This document shows positions 1 to 9,495 of a DNA stretch of 64,000 bases, piece by piece (position 1 is the first letter of the stretch; every line of letters begins with the position of its first letter). The notes beneath the pieces are model-generated. The model was not told the origin of the DNA and did no database searches. It worked only from the letters and a program-made list of their open reading frames with translations. Location: the NCBI RefSeq assembly GCF_022348085.1, contig NZ_JAKRFN010000007.1, positions 165,943-229,942 on the forward strand, read 5' to 3'. Source of the stretch: Mycobacterium sp. PSTR-4-N (GTDB lineage Bacteria > Actinomycetota > Actinomycetes > Mycobacteriales > Mycobacteriaceae). A program made the position numbers and the translations under genes.

Positions 1-123
1 TTCCTCCGTATATAGTCGGACACGCGATGCTCAACCGCGGGCGCGGTTCGGGTTGGTGCTGCGGTACAGGGCTGCGCCGGCGCATCACAGACGTTCGGTG
101 AAACTCATGAAGGACGCATTCCA

Positions 124-783
124 ATGGCACCTCTCACACGCATTCTGCTGACCGTCTTCGCGGTCATCACCATGATCATCGGGGTTGGCGTGTATCTCTC
201 GGCCCAGGACAAGGACGCCCCCACCTCCGCGCAAGGCCAGGGTGAAGACGTCGGTCAGCTGGTCCGGGACAACAGTCGCCGCCTCACCACCGTGCCGAAC
301 AGCGATGTCACCTTCGTCGAGTTCCTTGACTTCGAATGCGAAGCGTGTCGCGCGGCCTTCCCGATGGTCGAACAGCTGCGCGCCGAGTACGGGGACCGCG
401 TCAACTTCGTCATCCGCTACTTCCCCATTCAGTCTCACTTCAACGCAGAGCGGGCGGCGCGCGCGGTCGAGGCGGCCGCCCAACAGGACAAGTTCGAGCC
501 GATGTACAAGAAGATGTACGAGACGCAGAGCGAGTGGGGCGAACAACAAACTCCGGCGGACTCCCGATTCCGCGGATTCGCAGCCGAACTCGGGCTCGAC
601 ATGGCGGCGTTCGATGCTGCCTACAACGACCCCGCCACACTCGATCGTGTCAATGTCGATGTCGCTGACGGTAAGGCCCTCGGGGTCAAGGGCACACCGA
701 CCTTCTTCATCGACGGAACCGAAGTGGAATTCAGGAGCTACGACGACTTGAAGGCCGCAGTCGAACAGGCATTGAACGGATAG
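124..783 (+). CDS. DsbA-family membrane-anchored thiol:disulfide oxidoreductase
   Basis: 219 aa. Residues about 7-26 form an N-terminal membrane anchor, so the catalytic domain should face outside the membrane. The thioredoxin-fold domain carries the CEAC active site (Cys72, Cys75) after FLDFE, and a GTPTFF segment supplies the cis-proline loop; this is the DsbA-type thioredoxin_4 arrangement. Members form or transfer disulfides in exported proteins. A GAAGGA ribosome-binding site lies before the ATG. It opens a region rich in thiol and copper handling genes (ccdA, a TlpA-like protein, CopC), so a role in folding exported oxidase or cell-wall proteins is likely but inferred. The upstream 100 bp at the window edge holds TATATAGTC, possibly the end of a cut operator. 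Confidence 0.9.
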   Translation: MAPLTRILLTVFAVITMIIGVGVYLSAQDKDAPTSAQGQGEDVGQLVRDNSRRLTTVPNSDVTFVEFLDFECEACRAAFPMVEQLRAEYGDRVNFVIRYFPIQSHFNAERAARAVEAAAQQDKFEPMYKKMYETQSEWGEQQTPADSRFRGFAAELGLDMAAFDAAYNDPATLDRVNVDVADGKALGVKGTPTFFIDGTEVEFRSYDDLKAAVEQALNG

Positions 784-1359
784 CCGCGGTGACTGCCGAC
801 AGCTCTTGGCGCACCGGTTCCATAACTCGGGACGTGTGCGGGCGCGAACATGACGGCAGCACCCCGCGTCGACGGCGATCTGAGGGGTCGACATCGACCG
901 CAGTGCGCCGATCTCGCGTTGGCTGACAGGGAGATGGCTTCTGCGCGAAGTCGGTTCCGTCGCGGTGAGGTCTCGCTTCGACCTCAGTACGCGCCATCTC
1001 GAATCGCCTCTGCGTGGTGGGCGACCATCAGTCCGAGATGCAAGCGGGTGGCCAGCTGCACTGGTTCGGATGATGATGATGATGCGGCCGGGCCCCGCAC
1101 CCCACGCCCCGCGTCATCAGATCGGCCGCCTGCCGGATCCTGACGAACACGGCTCGAAAGGTGCTGTCGTCGGCGCCTGAGCTCTCACCGCAGACGGGAC
1201 AATTAGACGGCCTGGGCATGACCCGAAATCACCTGCGGGAGAGGGGGCGTCCCTGTGAACGGGCGAGAGCATTGCGCGATACCGGGTCGGGGCCACGCAC
1301 GCGCTTATCTCGAGGACCAATGTGATGCAGCCGCTATGCCGACAATGCGGTCCTCGTCG
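784..1359. other. Intergenic stretch without a confident gene
   Basis: About 575 bases separate the DsbA-like gene from the convergent CopD-CtaG gene. Open frames here are short and mostly lack ribosome-binding sites. The only one worth naming is the small Cys/His-rich frame at 1028-1219 on the minus strand, listed separately. No operator of the regional type was seen. Confidence 0.5.
1028..1219 (-). CDS. Possible small metal-binding protein (CPVCG, poly-His)
   Basis: 63 aa with ATG start. The N-terminus has a CPVCG zinc-knuckle half, the second half has GVGCG, a run of five histidines and two further cysteines. The poly-His comes from a GAT/ATG trinucleotide run on the opposite strand, so the composition may be accidental. 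There is no strong ribosome-binding site and no recognised homologue. In a copper/metal region a small Cys/His protein is plausible, but it could equally be a spurious frame or the N-terminal remnant of a larger protein. Confidence 0.25.
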   Translation of the reverse strand: MPRPSNCPVCGESSGADDSTFRAVFVRIRQAADLMTRGVGCGARPHHHHHPNQCSWPPACISD

Positions 1360-3300
1360 TCATGAGCCCAGGCTCGGCGCAGCCGTCCTCTGCTCGATCG
1401 CAGTCGAGCGGCGGCGCCGCAGGATCAGCACCGCGAGCACCGCCAGCATTGCCACAACCCCGCCGGCGGCGATCACTTGACCTCCCAACCGCTGGTCGCC
1501 CAGCAAGTTCGCATGCCAGCTCAGTTTCAAGGAGCCGTAGAAGGCGCCCCCGAGAACCTCACGCATGTTCATCACCACGACCCCGGCAATGATGAACTGC
1601 GACAGCGCGAGAAACAGCATCGCGATCCGGCCCCGCTTGGGCATCGGCCGTGGCACCACCGGCTCGACGCCGCCGACGGCGGTGAAGAACAGCGCACCGC
1701 TGAGCAGGAAGTACCCGATCATCAGCATGTGCGTGGCGTGTTCGCTTACGGCAGCATCGAAGACCACTTCGAGGCAGAGCCCGTACACGCCCACCACGAG
1801 AAGCGTCAGCGCCGTCCATGGATGAGCGATAAAACGCAGCAGTGACGAATTCAGCGCGCTGACAAGCCATTCGCGTGGCCCCGGCACCGCATTGGGTTCG
1901 GCTGCCCGCAAGGCCCTCAGCGCGAGGGTCACCGGTGCGCCCTGCACGAGCAACACCGGCACCACTATCGTGAGCACCAATTGAGCGACGGCGTGCATGC
2001 TGAACATCGCCGCCATGTACATGCCGAGTCCTGACGAAGTGGCGAACAACAAAACGACGCAGCCGATCAGCCACGATACGGTGCGCCGCGTCGACCACGG
2101 GGCACCGCGGCGAGCCAGCCGATACACCGCAGCAAGGTAGACGCCGGCCATGACGACCGCCGCCGTGCCGAAGATCAGGTCGAACCGCCATTCGACCAAC
2201 ACCCGCGCGATCGTCGGCGCCTCGGTGAGGTCGAAGCCGAGCGCAGCCTCGGCCGGAACGGGTTCGCGCGTCGCGGGCGGCGGTGGCGTGCGACCGAGCC
2301 CGACCGCCAGGCCGACTGCGACGCCAAACAGGGCGGCTTCTGTGAGTGCGAGCCGCAGCAGCGGTCGGCGCGACGTCGGATCACGCTGCAGCGCAACGAT
2401 CGACGACCGCCGCTGTCGCCAGCCGATCACACCGAGGCCGCCCAGCACTGTCACCTTCCCCACGACGAGGAGCCCGTAGGTGCTGTCGAAGATGGTCGAC
2501 ACGTCGATCCGGACCGCCGCGTTGACAAATCCACTTACGGCCATCGCCGCGAAGCACCACAGCGCCAGACCCGAGAAACGGCGGGCGGCGATGTCGGTGT
2601 GGCTGCCGCCGCGCAGCGCGTGCCCAAGCAGCGCCAGCAATCCGCCGGCCCACAATGACCCAGCAACCAGGTGAATGATCAGGCTGTTGGTCGCGATGTC
2701 GTGTGAGCCGCCCGACGAGGAGTGCCCCGTCACGGCCAGCGGCATCAACGTCGCCAGGGCGCCCGCCAGTAGGGCAGGCGTCCACGACCACCGCAGCACC
2801 GGCAGGCTCGCTACCGCGACGACCGCGGCCAGAATCGAGGTGGTGCGCCACGCCGCGGTGGTCTCGACGAGGTCGGCCGCCGACCATATGTCCAGCGGTG
2901 TGAGCTCAGTCAACGGCACCCCCGACACGTCGGAGATCGTCAGCGCCACCAACAGCGCAGCGCACATCGCCCAGATCGCGCAAGCGGCAGCGCCGACCCG
3001 AAGCGCCCGGTACCCGTCGACGTCGAGCACTCCACTTGCCTGCGGCGGAACGAGGAACGCCGCGAACAGGAAGTGTCCGACCGCCACCATCGCAGCGATC
3101 TCTCCAGCGGCGCGCAAGAAGGACAGCCCGTAGGTGGTGACCGGCCCGGGATCGCTCAGCCCGGTCACCGCCAGCGCCTCAGGCAGTGCCAGGGCGCCGA
3201 TCGCGGCAGCGGTAACGCCCGCTAGCAGTGCAACCCCGAGCAACACAGCTCGCACCACCCAGCGTCGGGGGGCAGCAGACGTGGCCATCACCGTCCCCAT
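1360..3300 (-). CDS. CopD-CtaG fusion: copper import / oxidase assembly membrane protein
   Basis: 646 aa, almost entirely transmembrane helices. Residues to about 330 match the CopD copper-resistance membrane family; from about 370 to 630 the sequence matches caa3_CtaG, the cytochrome c oxidase assembly factor linked to CuB delivery. This two-domain architecture is common in mycobacteria and other actinobacteria. The ATG at 3300 is followed by an in-frame ATG at 3288 that has the better GGGGA ribosome-binding site. It follows ccdA by 96 bases on the same strand, so both probably depend on the promoter near 4266-4284. Expected role: passing copper across the membrane for oxidase metallation. 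The domain calls are confident; substrate direction is inferred. Confidence 0.88.
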   Translation of the reverse strand: MGTVMATSAAPRRWVVRAVLLGVALLAGVTAAAIGALALPEALAVTGLSDPGPVTTYGLSFLRAAGEIAAMVAVGHFLFAAFLVPPQASGVLDVDGYRALRVGAAACAIWAMCAALLVALTISDVSGVPLTELTPLDIWSAADLVETTAAWRTTSILAAVVAVASLPVLRWSWTPALLAGALATLMPLAVTGHSSSGGSHDIATNSLIIHLVAGSLWAGGLLALLGHALRGGSHTDIAARRFSGLALWCFAAMAVSGFVNAAVRIDVSTIFDSTYGLLVVGKVTVLGGLGVIGWRQRRSSIVALQRDPTSRRPLLRLALTEAALFGVAVGLAVGLGRTPPPPATREPVPAEAALGFDLTEAPTIARVLVEWRFDLIFGTAAVVMAGVYLAAVYRLARRGAPWSTRRTVSWLIGCVVLLFATSSGLGMYMAAMFSMHAVAQLVLTIVVPVLLVQGAPVTLALRALRAAEPNAVPGPREWLVSALNSSLLRFIAHPWTALTLLVVGVYGLCLEVVFDAAVSEHATHMLMIGYFLLSGALFFTAVGGVEPVVPRPMPKRGRIAMLFLALSQFIIAGVVVMNMREVLGGAFYGSLKLSWHANLLGDQRLGGQVIAAGGVVAMLAVLAVLILRRRRSTAIEQRTAAPSLGS

Positions 3301-3396
3301 TCCGATCCCGCCGTCGATTCGCCATGACCGCCTCGGCGCTTCACGATCAGCACAGGAGTCCCGAGCGACGGCGCGGAGGGCCCGAAAGCGACTGCG

Positions 3397-4191
3397 TCAT
3401 ATCGGAAGTGTGGTGTTGCTGACGAACGCATCGCGCACCCACGACACCACCTCGTTCCACAGTCCGGTCAGCAGGGCGATGCCGACCGCGACGAGGAGCA
3501 CGCCGCCGAAGACCTGAATTCGCCGAGCGTTTCGACGCAGCCAGCCCAGTGCCCTCATTGCCCGTCCGGATGCCAGCGCGAACAGCACGAACGGAGCGCC
3601 CAGACCCACACAGTAGGCGACGACGAGCACGATGCCGCGCACGACGTTGGGCCCCTCGGTGGCAGATGCCACAGCGATGACACCCGTCAGCGTCGGGCCC
3701 AAACACGGGGTCCAGCCCAGCCCGAACACCGCCCCCAGGAGCGGCGCACCCCACAGCGTGGACAACGACGTGGGCGTAAACCGCGCGTCGCGTTGCAGCG
3801 CAGGGAAGAAACCCATGAACACCAGACCCATCACGATCGTGACCACTCCGCCGATGCGCTGCAACAGCACCCCATTGGTGATAATCGTCGTCGTCAGACC
3901 CAGAATCGCGACGGTTCCCATCAGGAACACCGCCGTGAACCCGACAACGAACAACCCGGCGGCCCCTGCCACCCGCAGACGTGCCCTGCCCAGCGGCTGG
4001 GCACGCGCCCGGTCATCATCGACGCCAACCACCGCGGCCAGATAAGACAGGTACCCGGGTACGAGAGGTACGACGCAAGGCGACGCGAACGACACCAACC
4101 CAGCCAACGCCGACACGAACACCGCGAGAAGGACGTGTCCAGACGTAGCGATCGCGGTGACACCATCCACGAAGTCCGACACCCTCCGCAT
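3397..4191 (-). CDS. ccdA: CcdA cytochrome c biogenesis thiol-disulfide transmembrane protein
   Basis: 264 aa with about six membrane helices. It has both CcdA/DsbD-beta cysteine motifs: [18 protein letters not shown] near residue 33 and [10 protein letters not shown] in the fourth helix. CcdA moves reducing equivalents from cytoplasmic thioredoxin to extracytoplasmic thioredoxins such as ResA/TlpA, which keep apocytochrome c cysteines reduced for haem attachment. Its partners appear elsewhere in the window: a TlpA/ResA-like lipoprotein at 21.2-21.9 kb and CcsB at 12.3-13.2 kb. It starts the ccdA - copD/ctaG unit, divergent from the L,D-transpeptidase, with an operator-like dyad between them. 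Confidence 0.93.
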   Translation of the reverse strand: MRRVSDFVDGVTAIATSGHVLLAVFVSALAGLVSFASPCVVPLVPGYLSYLAAVVGVDDDRARAQPLGRARLRVAGAAGLFVVGFTAVFLMGTVAILGLTTTIITNGVLLQRIGGVVTIVMGLVFMGFFPALQRDARFTPTSLSTLWGAPLLGAVFGLGWTPCLGPTLTGVIAVASATEGPNVVRGIVLVVAYCVGLGAPFVLFALASGRAMRALGWLRRNARRIQVFGGVLLVAVGIALLTGLWNEVVSWVRDAFVSNTTLPI

Positions 4192-4265
4192 CCACCGTTT
4201 CCGAATTCACTCATCGACGACGCAGGTCCGCAGCCACACTGCGGCACCCGACGACGCCACATCAT

Positions 4266-4284
4266 CTACTATCAAACTACGTAG
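4266..4284. promoter_or_regulatory. BlaI-type operator between ccdA and ldt
   Basis: The dyad CTACTAT-CAAAC-TACGTAG is one of the best matches to the 19-bp consensus shared by this region. It is 74 bases upstream of ccdA and 62 bases upstream of the divergent L,D-transpeptidase, so it can control both. The TACTAT half can double as a -10 box toward the transpeptidase. Confidence 0.75.
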
Positions 4285-4346
4285 CAACAAATCGTCGTCA
4301 GCCGCCGCGAGCATCGGTCGGCGACCAGTGGAACGGAGAGGCCCGT

Positions 4347-5303
4347 ATGCGGTGCTCGCCAGCCAGGCAAATCTTGGCCATGATGACGGCCGCTCTAGCG
4401 GCTGTGACCGTGCTGACCGCGCCGTCGGCCTCCGCCGAGCCACAGATACCCGTGCCCGCACCCGGTGACCCCCTTACGGTCCCCGACTCGGCAGTGCCGA
4501 ATCCCTTCCCCCCTCCGGTATCCGGCACTTTTCCCGGCCCATCGCCGACGGCTACCGAAGACACACCAGCCGGCCAGAACGCGGCGCCCTACCTCGGCCC
4601 ACCGGTCTTCGCTCCCCCCACGTTCAATCCGACGAACGGCTCGACGGTCGGTGTCGCCAAACCCATCGTCATCAATTTTCAACGGCCCATCGCCGACCGC
4701 ACGCTGGCTGAACAAGCCGTCCATATCTCCTCCACCCCCGCGGTCCCCGGGAAGTTCTACTGGATGAGCGCGACCCAACTCAGATGGCGGCCCCTCGACT
4801 TCTGGCCTGCCAACACCACGGTCAGCATCGATGCCAGCGGCACGAAATCGAGCTTCCGCACCGGCGACTCGTTGGTGGCGACCATCGACAACGCCACCCT
4901 CCAAATGGAGGTCATGCGCAACGGCACACTGGAGAAGACCATGCCTGTGTCCTTAGGAAAGCCGGGATACGACACACCCAACGGCACCTACTACGTGCTC
5001 GAGAAGTTCGCCGACATGGTGATGGACTCCTCCACCTACGGTGTGCCGATCGACGCAGCCGAGGGGTACAAGCTCAAGGTCAAAGACGCGGTGCGCATCA
5101 ACAACGCCGGCATCTTCGTTCACGGCGCGCCCTGGTCAGTCGCCGATCAGGGCAAGCGCAACGTCAGCCACGGGTGCCCCAATTTGAGTCCAGCCAATGC
5201 GCAGTGGTTCTACGACAACTTCGGCAGCGGGGACCCGGTCGTCGTCAAGAACTCTGTCGGCATCTACGACGAAAATGACGGAGCCCAGGACTGGCAGATC
5301 TGA
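4347..5303 (+). CDS. Secreted L,D-transpeptidase (YkuD)
   Basis: 318 aa. A signal peptide ends at about residue 31 (SASAEP), followed by a Pro-rich linker, an Ig-like domain and a C-terminal YkuD domain. The catalytic segment contains the expected His (FVHGAPWS) and the SHGC motif with the nucleophilic Cys; the residue after Cys is Pro (SHGCPN) where a hydrophobic residue is usual. L,D-transpeptidases make 3-3 cross-links in mycobacterial peptidoglycan and resist most penicillins. A GGAGAGG ribosome-binding site precedes the ATG. It is divergent from ccdA across a BlaI-type operator, which ties cell-wall cross-linking to the regional regulator. Confidence 0.92.
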   Translation: MRCSPARQILAMMTAALAAVTVLTAPSASAEPQIPVPAPGDPLTVPDSAVPNPFPPPVSGTFPGPSPTATEDTPAGQNAAPYLGPPVFAPPTFNPTNGSTVGVAKPIVINFQRPIADRTLAEQAVHISSTPAVPGKFYWMSATQLRWRPLDFWPANTTVSIDASGTKSSFRTGDSLVATIDNATLQMEVMRNGTLEKTMPVSLGKPGYDTPNGTYYVLEKFADMVMDSSTYGVPIDAAEGYKLKVKDAVRINNAGIFVHGAPWSVADQGKRNVSHGCPNLSPANAQWFYDNFGSGDPVVVKNSVGIYDENDGAQDWQI

Positions 5304-5718
5304 CGTCGAAGCCAGAAACGCCCAGCGGTCACAAGCCGCACCCCGCTCGGCACCTTCGCGAAACCGCGCGCGCAAGACCAGGAGCGCGATCGTCACCCAC
5401 ATCACCAACGCGCTTCCCAGCGAACGCAACCCGGTACCCATAGAGGTCCTTGGCAGCGCCATCCCGCACAGACGATGCTGACGCCTGTCCTCGCCCATGG
5501 CCGTCGGTGGTTTCATCGAACGCGGCGGCGCCAGTATGACGAGCGCTCACGCCACGACACACGATCTATGTCGGCGACTTATCGAGGAACCACCGTCCCT
5601 CGGCGATGGGTTTCGATGAGCAGCGGGTCCGCTTCCTGCCACCGGGTGACCGGTTAGGCCCTGGCGCGAATAACGTTGTCGGCGAACACTATTCGTGACA
5701 CGAGGTCATCTTCGGCCT
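5304..5718. other. Intergenic stretch, nothing recognised
   Basis: 415 bases between two convergent genes. Open frames are short and lack start signals, and no strong hairpin with a T-tract or regional operator dyad was seen. Confidence 0.5.
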
Positions 5719-6540
5719 CTACGAGGTGTTTGCCGGAGGTGAGGTCGACTCGGCATTCCGCGCGCGGGGCGGGGACGCCAGCGCGCCGAAGTGCGCCGCG
5801 ACCTCTCCGACGAACGACTGCGTGGTCGGCGGGTCCTCGTTGCCAGAGGGCGTGCGCACTTCACCGACGCGACGCGCGAATTGGCGTAGACAGGCCGTCG
5901 AACAGAAGTAGAACCGGTAGGTGTCTTCCTCGTGCGCGATTGTCAACGGTTGGGCGTCTGTCGTGACGTGCATTCGGCATATCGGATCGACGTGCTCCTG
6001 GTGGCGGGTTCCGACGTCGAGGGCGAACGCTTCCACCAGGGCACCGACGTTCCGCAACCGAAGCGGGCCCAACGACGTCATCGCCAGTAGGTCTGTTGCC
6101 CGAAGCGCGGCCGCGGCCTCGGCGTTGCCAACAATCTGGCCTGGCTTGGCGACGGCGGCCAGTCTGGCTGCAGTGTTGACCGTCGACCCGAAGGCGTCTC
6201 CGCGGCGCTTCACCACCGGCCCTGCACAGATGCCGGCGCGCAACAATGGAAAGCCGTCGATGCGACTGGTCTCGTCGTGGAGTCGCCGGAGGAAGGCCAG
6301 CGCCGCGGTGGGGTCCGAACTGGTGATCATCACGGCATCGCCGAGGGTCTTGATCATGTCGTCGCCGGGCCCGAGGACCCTGGCGGCTGTGGTGGCGAAC
6401 CGATCTGCCAGTTCGGCAGCGCGATGATCACCGTGGGTTTCGGTGAACGCAGTGAACCCAGCGATGTCCACGAAGATGACCACCGTGTCGACGTCGGCAT
6501 GCTCGAATTCATCTGCGGCACTGGATAAGTCGATCGTCAT
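5719..6540 (-). CDS. Class III nucleotidyl cyclase fused to a YHS-like metal domain
   Basis: 273 aa. Residues about 15-185 form a class III cyclase catalytic domain: metal-binding Asp in FVDIAGFT and LGDAVM, a Lys before it (DMIKTLGDAVM) and the Asn/Arg pair in STVNTAARL, so it should be active. Residues about 190-235 form a YHS-type domain (VDPICRMHV, then YFCSTACLRQF), which binds metals in other proteins. The ATG overlaps the stop of the upstream P1B ATPase (ATGA), implying translational coupling. I infer cAMP synthesis tuned by metal bound at the YHS cysteines. The C-terminal 40 residues look disordered. Confidence 0.88.
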   Translation of the reverse strand: MTIDLSSAADEFEHADVDTVVIFVDIAGFTAFTETHGDHRAAELADRFATTAARVLGPGDDMIKTLGDAVMITSSDPTAALAFLRRLHDETSRIDGFPLLRAGICAGPVVKRRGDAFGSTVNTAARLAAVAKPGQIVGNAEAAAALRATDLLAMTSLGPLRLRNVGALVEAFALDVGTRHQEHVDPICRMHVTTDAQPLTIAHEEDTYRFYFCSTACLRQFARRVGEVRTPSGNEDPPTTQSFVGEVAAHFGALASPPRARNAESTSPPANTS

Positions 6541-9077
6541 GGCGTCTCTTCTGCACGCTCAACGCGCGGCGCTGCTGGGGTGACCGACTGCATAGGCATC
6601 CCGAGGAGGCGCAACGCATTGGCGACGACGATGAGCGTCGAGCCTTCGTGGATGAGCACGGCGGGACCGATGCCCAGGCCGAAGATCGTCGCGGGAATGA
6701 GGACCGCGACGATTCCGAGACTTGCCCACAGGTTCTGCTTGATGACGCGCGAGGAGCGGCGGCTCAGGCTGATTGCAAATGGCAACGCGCGCAGGTCGTC
6801 GGCCATCAGTGCAACATCAGCGGTCTCCAACGCCACGTCGGAGCCCGCCGCTCCCATTGCGATACCCACGCTCGCGCCGGCCATGGCGGGCGCGTCGTTG
6901 ACGCCGTCGCCGACCATCCCGACGCGGCCGTGGCGTTCCCGCAGGGCGGCGATCTGGGCCACTTTGTCCTCGGGCATCAGATCGCCGCGGGCGTGGGCGA
7001 CACCGACTTCGGCGGCGACGGCGTCGGCCACCCGCTGGTTGTCCCCCGACAGCATCACGGTGTTCTTCACGCCGAGTGCGGCAAGACGCGCGATGACCGC
7101 CGACGCCTCCGGCCGAGGAAGGTCCATCAATCCGATCGCGCCCAACCAGCGGTCGCCCGCGCGGACGAGCATCGTCGTGCGGCCCGCCTGTTCGAGACGA
7201 TTCACCTCGGCCGCCAGCTCAGCCGGCGGGGGCTGAGCGGCGTCGGTGAACAACTCGGTCTTGCCGATGCAGACCTCGACCCCCTCGACGGACGCGACGA
7301 TGCCGCGGCCGATCACGGCACGGACGTCGGTCGCGCGGGGTGTCACCGCCCCGGCGAGACGCTCGCGGCCGTCGCGGACTATGGCTCGGGCGAGCGGATG
7401 GTCGCTTTGCTCCTCAACGGCAACGGCGATCCGCAGCAGTTCGGCGTCGTCGCTGTCTGCGGTGGCGCAGACATCGGCGATCCGGGGCCGCCCCTCGGTG
7501 AGGGTGCCGGTCTTGTCGAAGGCCAGCACGTTGACCCGGCCAAGTTCCTCCAACGCGGCACCGCCCTTCATCAGGATGCCGGCCCGCGCCGCCCGCGCTA
7601 CCGCCGACAACACCGCGCTGGGCGTGGCGATCGCCAGCGCACACGGGCTGGCCGCCACCAGGACGGCAAGCGCCCGGTACACCGTGTCAGTGAACGGCTC
7701 GTCGACCACGAACCCGGCGAAGAGCAGCAGGACCACACCGACCAGGACCACGGGCACGAAGATCCGCTGGAAGCGGTCGGTAAAGCGCTGCGTGGAGGTG
7801 GTCTTGGTTTGCGCCTCGGCCACCAGACGCACCACCCGGGCCAGGGTGGAGTCACTGGCGAGCCGGGTCACCTGAATCTCGATGGCGCCGGCGCCGTTGA
7901 TGGTGCCGGCGAACACTCGCGATGCCGCGTCGATGAGCTCGGGTGACGCCGCAGCTGCCGCCACGTCCGGGACCGGGATCTTGTCGACGGGGACGCTTTC
8001 CCCGGTCACCGGGGCTTGATCGATGCTGCTGCTGCCTGCCACGACGAAGCCGTCTGCGGCCAGACGCATGTTGGGGCGCACGACGACGATGTCCCCAATG
8101 CGCAGGTCCGCGACGGACACTTCGACGGTGTCGCCGGTGCCGCCGCGTCGCACCAGCGCCGTCTTGGGGGCGAGTTCGGCGAGCGCTTCGATCGCCCGGC
8201 GAGCCCGGCCCATCGCATAGCCCTCGAGTGCGTGTCCGACGCTGAAGAGGAACAGCAGGAGCGCACCTTCGGCGACTTCGCCGAGCGCCGCCGCACCCGC
8301 AGCGGAGACGAGCATGAGGAAGTCGATCTCGAACCGGCCCTGCCGCACACTGGCGAAGGCTTCCTGCACGGTGAAGAACGCGCCGAAGAAGAACGCCAGG
8401 CCGTAGACCACCACCTCGGCCGACCGTGGCGTATCGGCGAAGGCGGCCAATAACCAGCCCGTGAGTAGGAGCGCGCCCGCCAGTCCCGCAAAGACCAGTT
8501 CGGTGCGTTCGCCGGAGATCCCGCCGTGACCGTGTTGATGGTCGGCGCCGTCTCCGTCGTGCGCGACGGCTGCTTCCGCGTCCGCGGCGCTCCCCGACGG
8601 CGCCATCTGCGCGGCGATCACGTCTACGAGTTCCTGGGCGGTCACCGTCGTCCGCTCGAACTCCAGCTCGACTGAATCTGGTGTCGCGGCTGCGGCGACG
8701 ACGCCGGGAATCGTCGACAGCGTGTCGACGAGCGCAGTGCGCATCGCCATATCGTCATGAGTGCCTGTGGTCAACCACCGCAGGTGCCCATACATCGACG
8801 TAATCGTGTCGGCCGCCTCCAGAGCCCGCCGCTGCACTTCTGTCGCGGACGCAGCCTCGGCGTCGTAGTGCACGCACAGGCGGGGTTTGGGCGTGTCGCC
8901 ATCGATAACGTGGGCCTGTTCGATGATCCCGTCATCCACCAGGCCGCGCGTCAGGCGGTCAGCGCAGCGCTCGTCGCTGTCGGGAAGCAGGTCTGTCAGG
9001 TCGAGTGCCAGGGTCCTATGTGTGGGCGCCCCGTCCGCGCCGAGGCGACCTACCTTCTCGCCGTTGCGATCTGCCAT
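6537..9077 (-). CDS. P1B-4-type heavy-metal transporting ATPase
   Basis: 846 aa from the chosen start. P-type motifs are intact: TGES, DKTGTLTEG, DHPLARA and GDGVNDAPA. Transmembrane metal signatures are SPC (AASPCALAIATP) and HEGST (LIHEGST), the pair that defines the P1B-4 class (Co/Ni/Fe export; mycobacterial CtpD/CtpJ type) rather than the CPC copper/zinc classes. About 180 N-terminal residues resemble degenerate HMA domains without the CxxC motif, then a His-rich stretch (HQHGHGG). The frame is open to 9191, but the ATG at 9077 lies 7 bases after a TATTAT -10 box, giving a leaderless start. It is followed by the overlapping cyclase-YHS gene. Confidence 0.92.
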   Translation of the reverse strand: MADRNGEKVGRLGADGAPTHRTLALDLTDLLPDSDERCADRLTRGLVDDGIIEQAHVIDGDTPKPRLCVHYDAEAASATEVQRRALEAADTITSMYGHLRWLTTGTHDDMAMRTALVDTLSTIPGVVAAAATPDSVELEFERTTVTAQELVDVIAAQMAPSGSAADAEAAVAHDGDGADHQHGHGGISGERTELVFAGLAGALLLTGWLLAAFADTPRSAEVVVYGLAFFFGAFFTVQEAFASVRQGRFEIDFLMLVSAAGAAALGEVAEGALLLFLFSVGHALEGYAMGRARRAIEALAELAPKTALVRRGGTGDTVEVSVADLRIGDIVVVRPNMRLAADGFVVAGSSSIDQAPVTGESVPVDKIPVPDVAAAAASPELIDAASRVFAGTINGAGAIEIQVTRLASDSTLARVVRLVAEAQTKTTSTQRFTDRFQRIFVPVVLVGVVLLLFAGFVVDEPFTDTVYRALAVLVAASPCALAIATPSAVLSAVARAARAGILMKGGAALEELGRVNVLAFDKTGTLTEGRPRIADVCATADSDDAELLRIAVAVEEQSDHPLARAIVRDGRERLAGAVTPRATDVRAVIGRGIVASVEGVEVCIGKTELFTDAAQPPPAELAAEVNRLEQAGRTTMLVRAGDRWLGAIGLMDLPRPEASAVIARLAALGVKNTVMLSGDNQRVADAVAAEVGVAHARGDLMPEDKVAQIAALRERHGRVGMVGDGVNDAPAMAGASVGIAMGAAGSDVALETADVALMADDLRALPFAISLSRRSSRVIKQNLWASLGIVAVLIPATIFGLGIGPAVLIHEGSTLIVVANALRLLGMPMQSVTPAAPRVERAEETP

Positions 9078-9097
9078 ACATGCAATAATACGCATGT
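9078..9097 (-). promoter_or_regulatory. Leaderless promoter with inverted repeat for the P1B ATPase
   Basis: The inverted repeat ACATGC-N8-GCATGT is perfect and brackets a minus-strand TATTAT -10 box (9085-9090). The A of the ATPase ATG falls about 7 bases beyond the -10, where transcription should begin. A repressor on this dyad would block the -10 directly, as ArsR/SmtB-type metal sensors do. No such regulator is encoded beside it. Confidence 0.6.
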
Positions 9098-9495
9098 GTG
9101 CATATGACTCGTCAACACCAATTTGCGCGAACCCGCGCGTCGGCGGCATCCGCCGACGTCGACGACACGCATGCGACCCGACAGATTCCAAGGCGAGCGC
9201 CGGCGCCGCCGAGAGACCCTCTCCGACGCCCCCCAGGGGAACCGCCGTGTGGCAGAACGTCTGCGTGCCGCCAACGGCTCGGCGAGAAACCCGTGTAGAC
9301 GGACTGACCTACCCGAGAGCCGTTGCCCCGCAACCAATGTGGCGCGAAGGTGCCCGCGCCTCACTCGGATCGCCGCATTGGATATCGACGGCGCCATTTG
9401 GCTGCAAGGCCGCCAGCGCACCCGCACGCATTGGCTACACGAATAATCCTGCCGGCGTTGCAAGGCGCTGCCGGGGAACGGGTGAGCCGCACTGT

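Noticed and set aside
3921..4265. 114-aa minus-strand frame starting at the 4266 operator (MMWRRR)
   Set aside because: It overlaps ccdA in another frame and has Cys/Gly-rich shadow composition; the operator more likely serves the ccdA leader.
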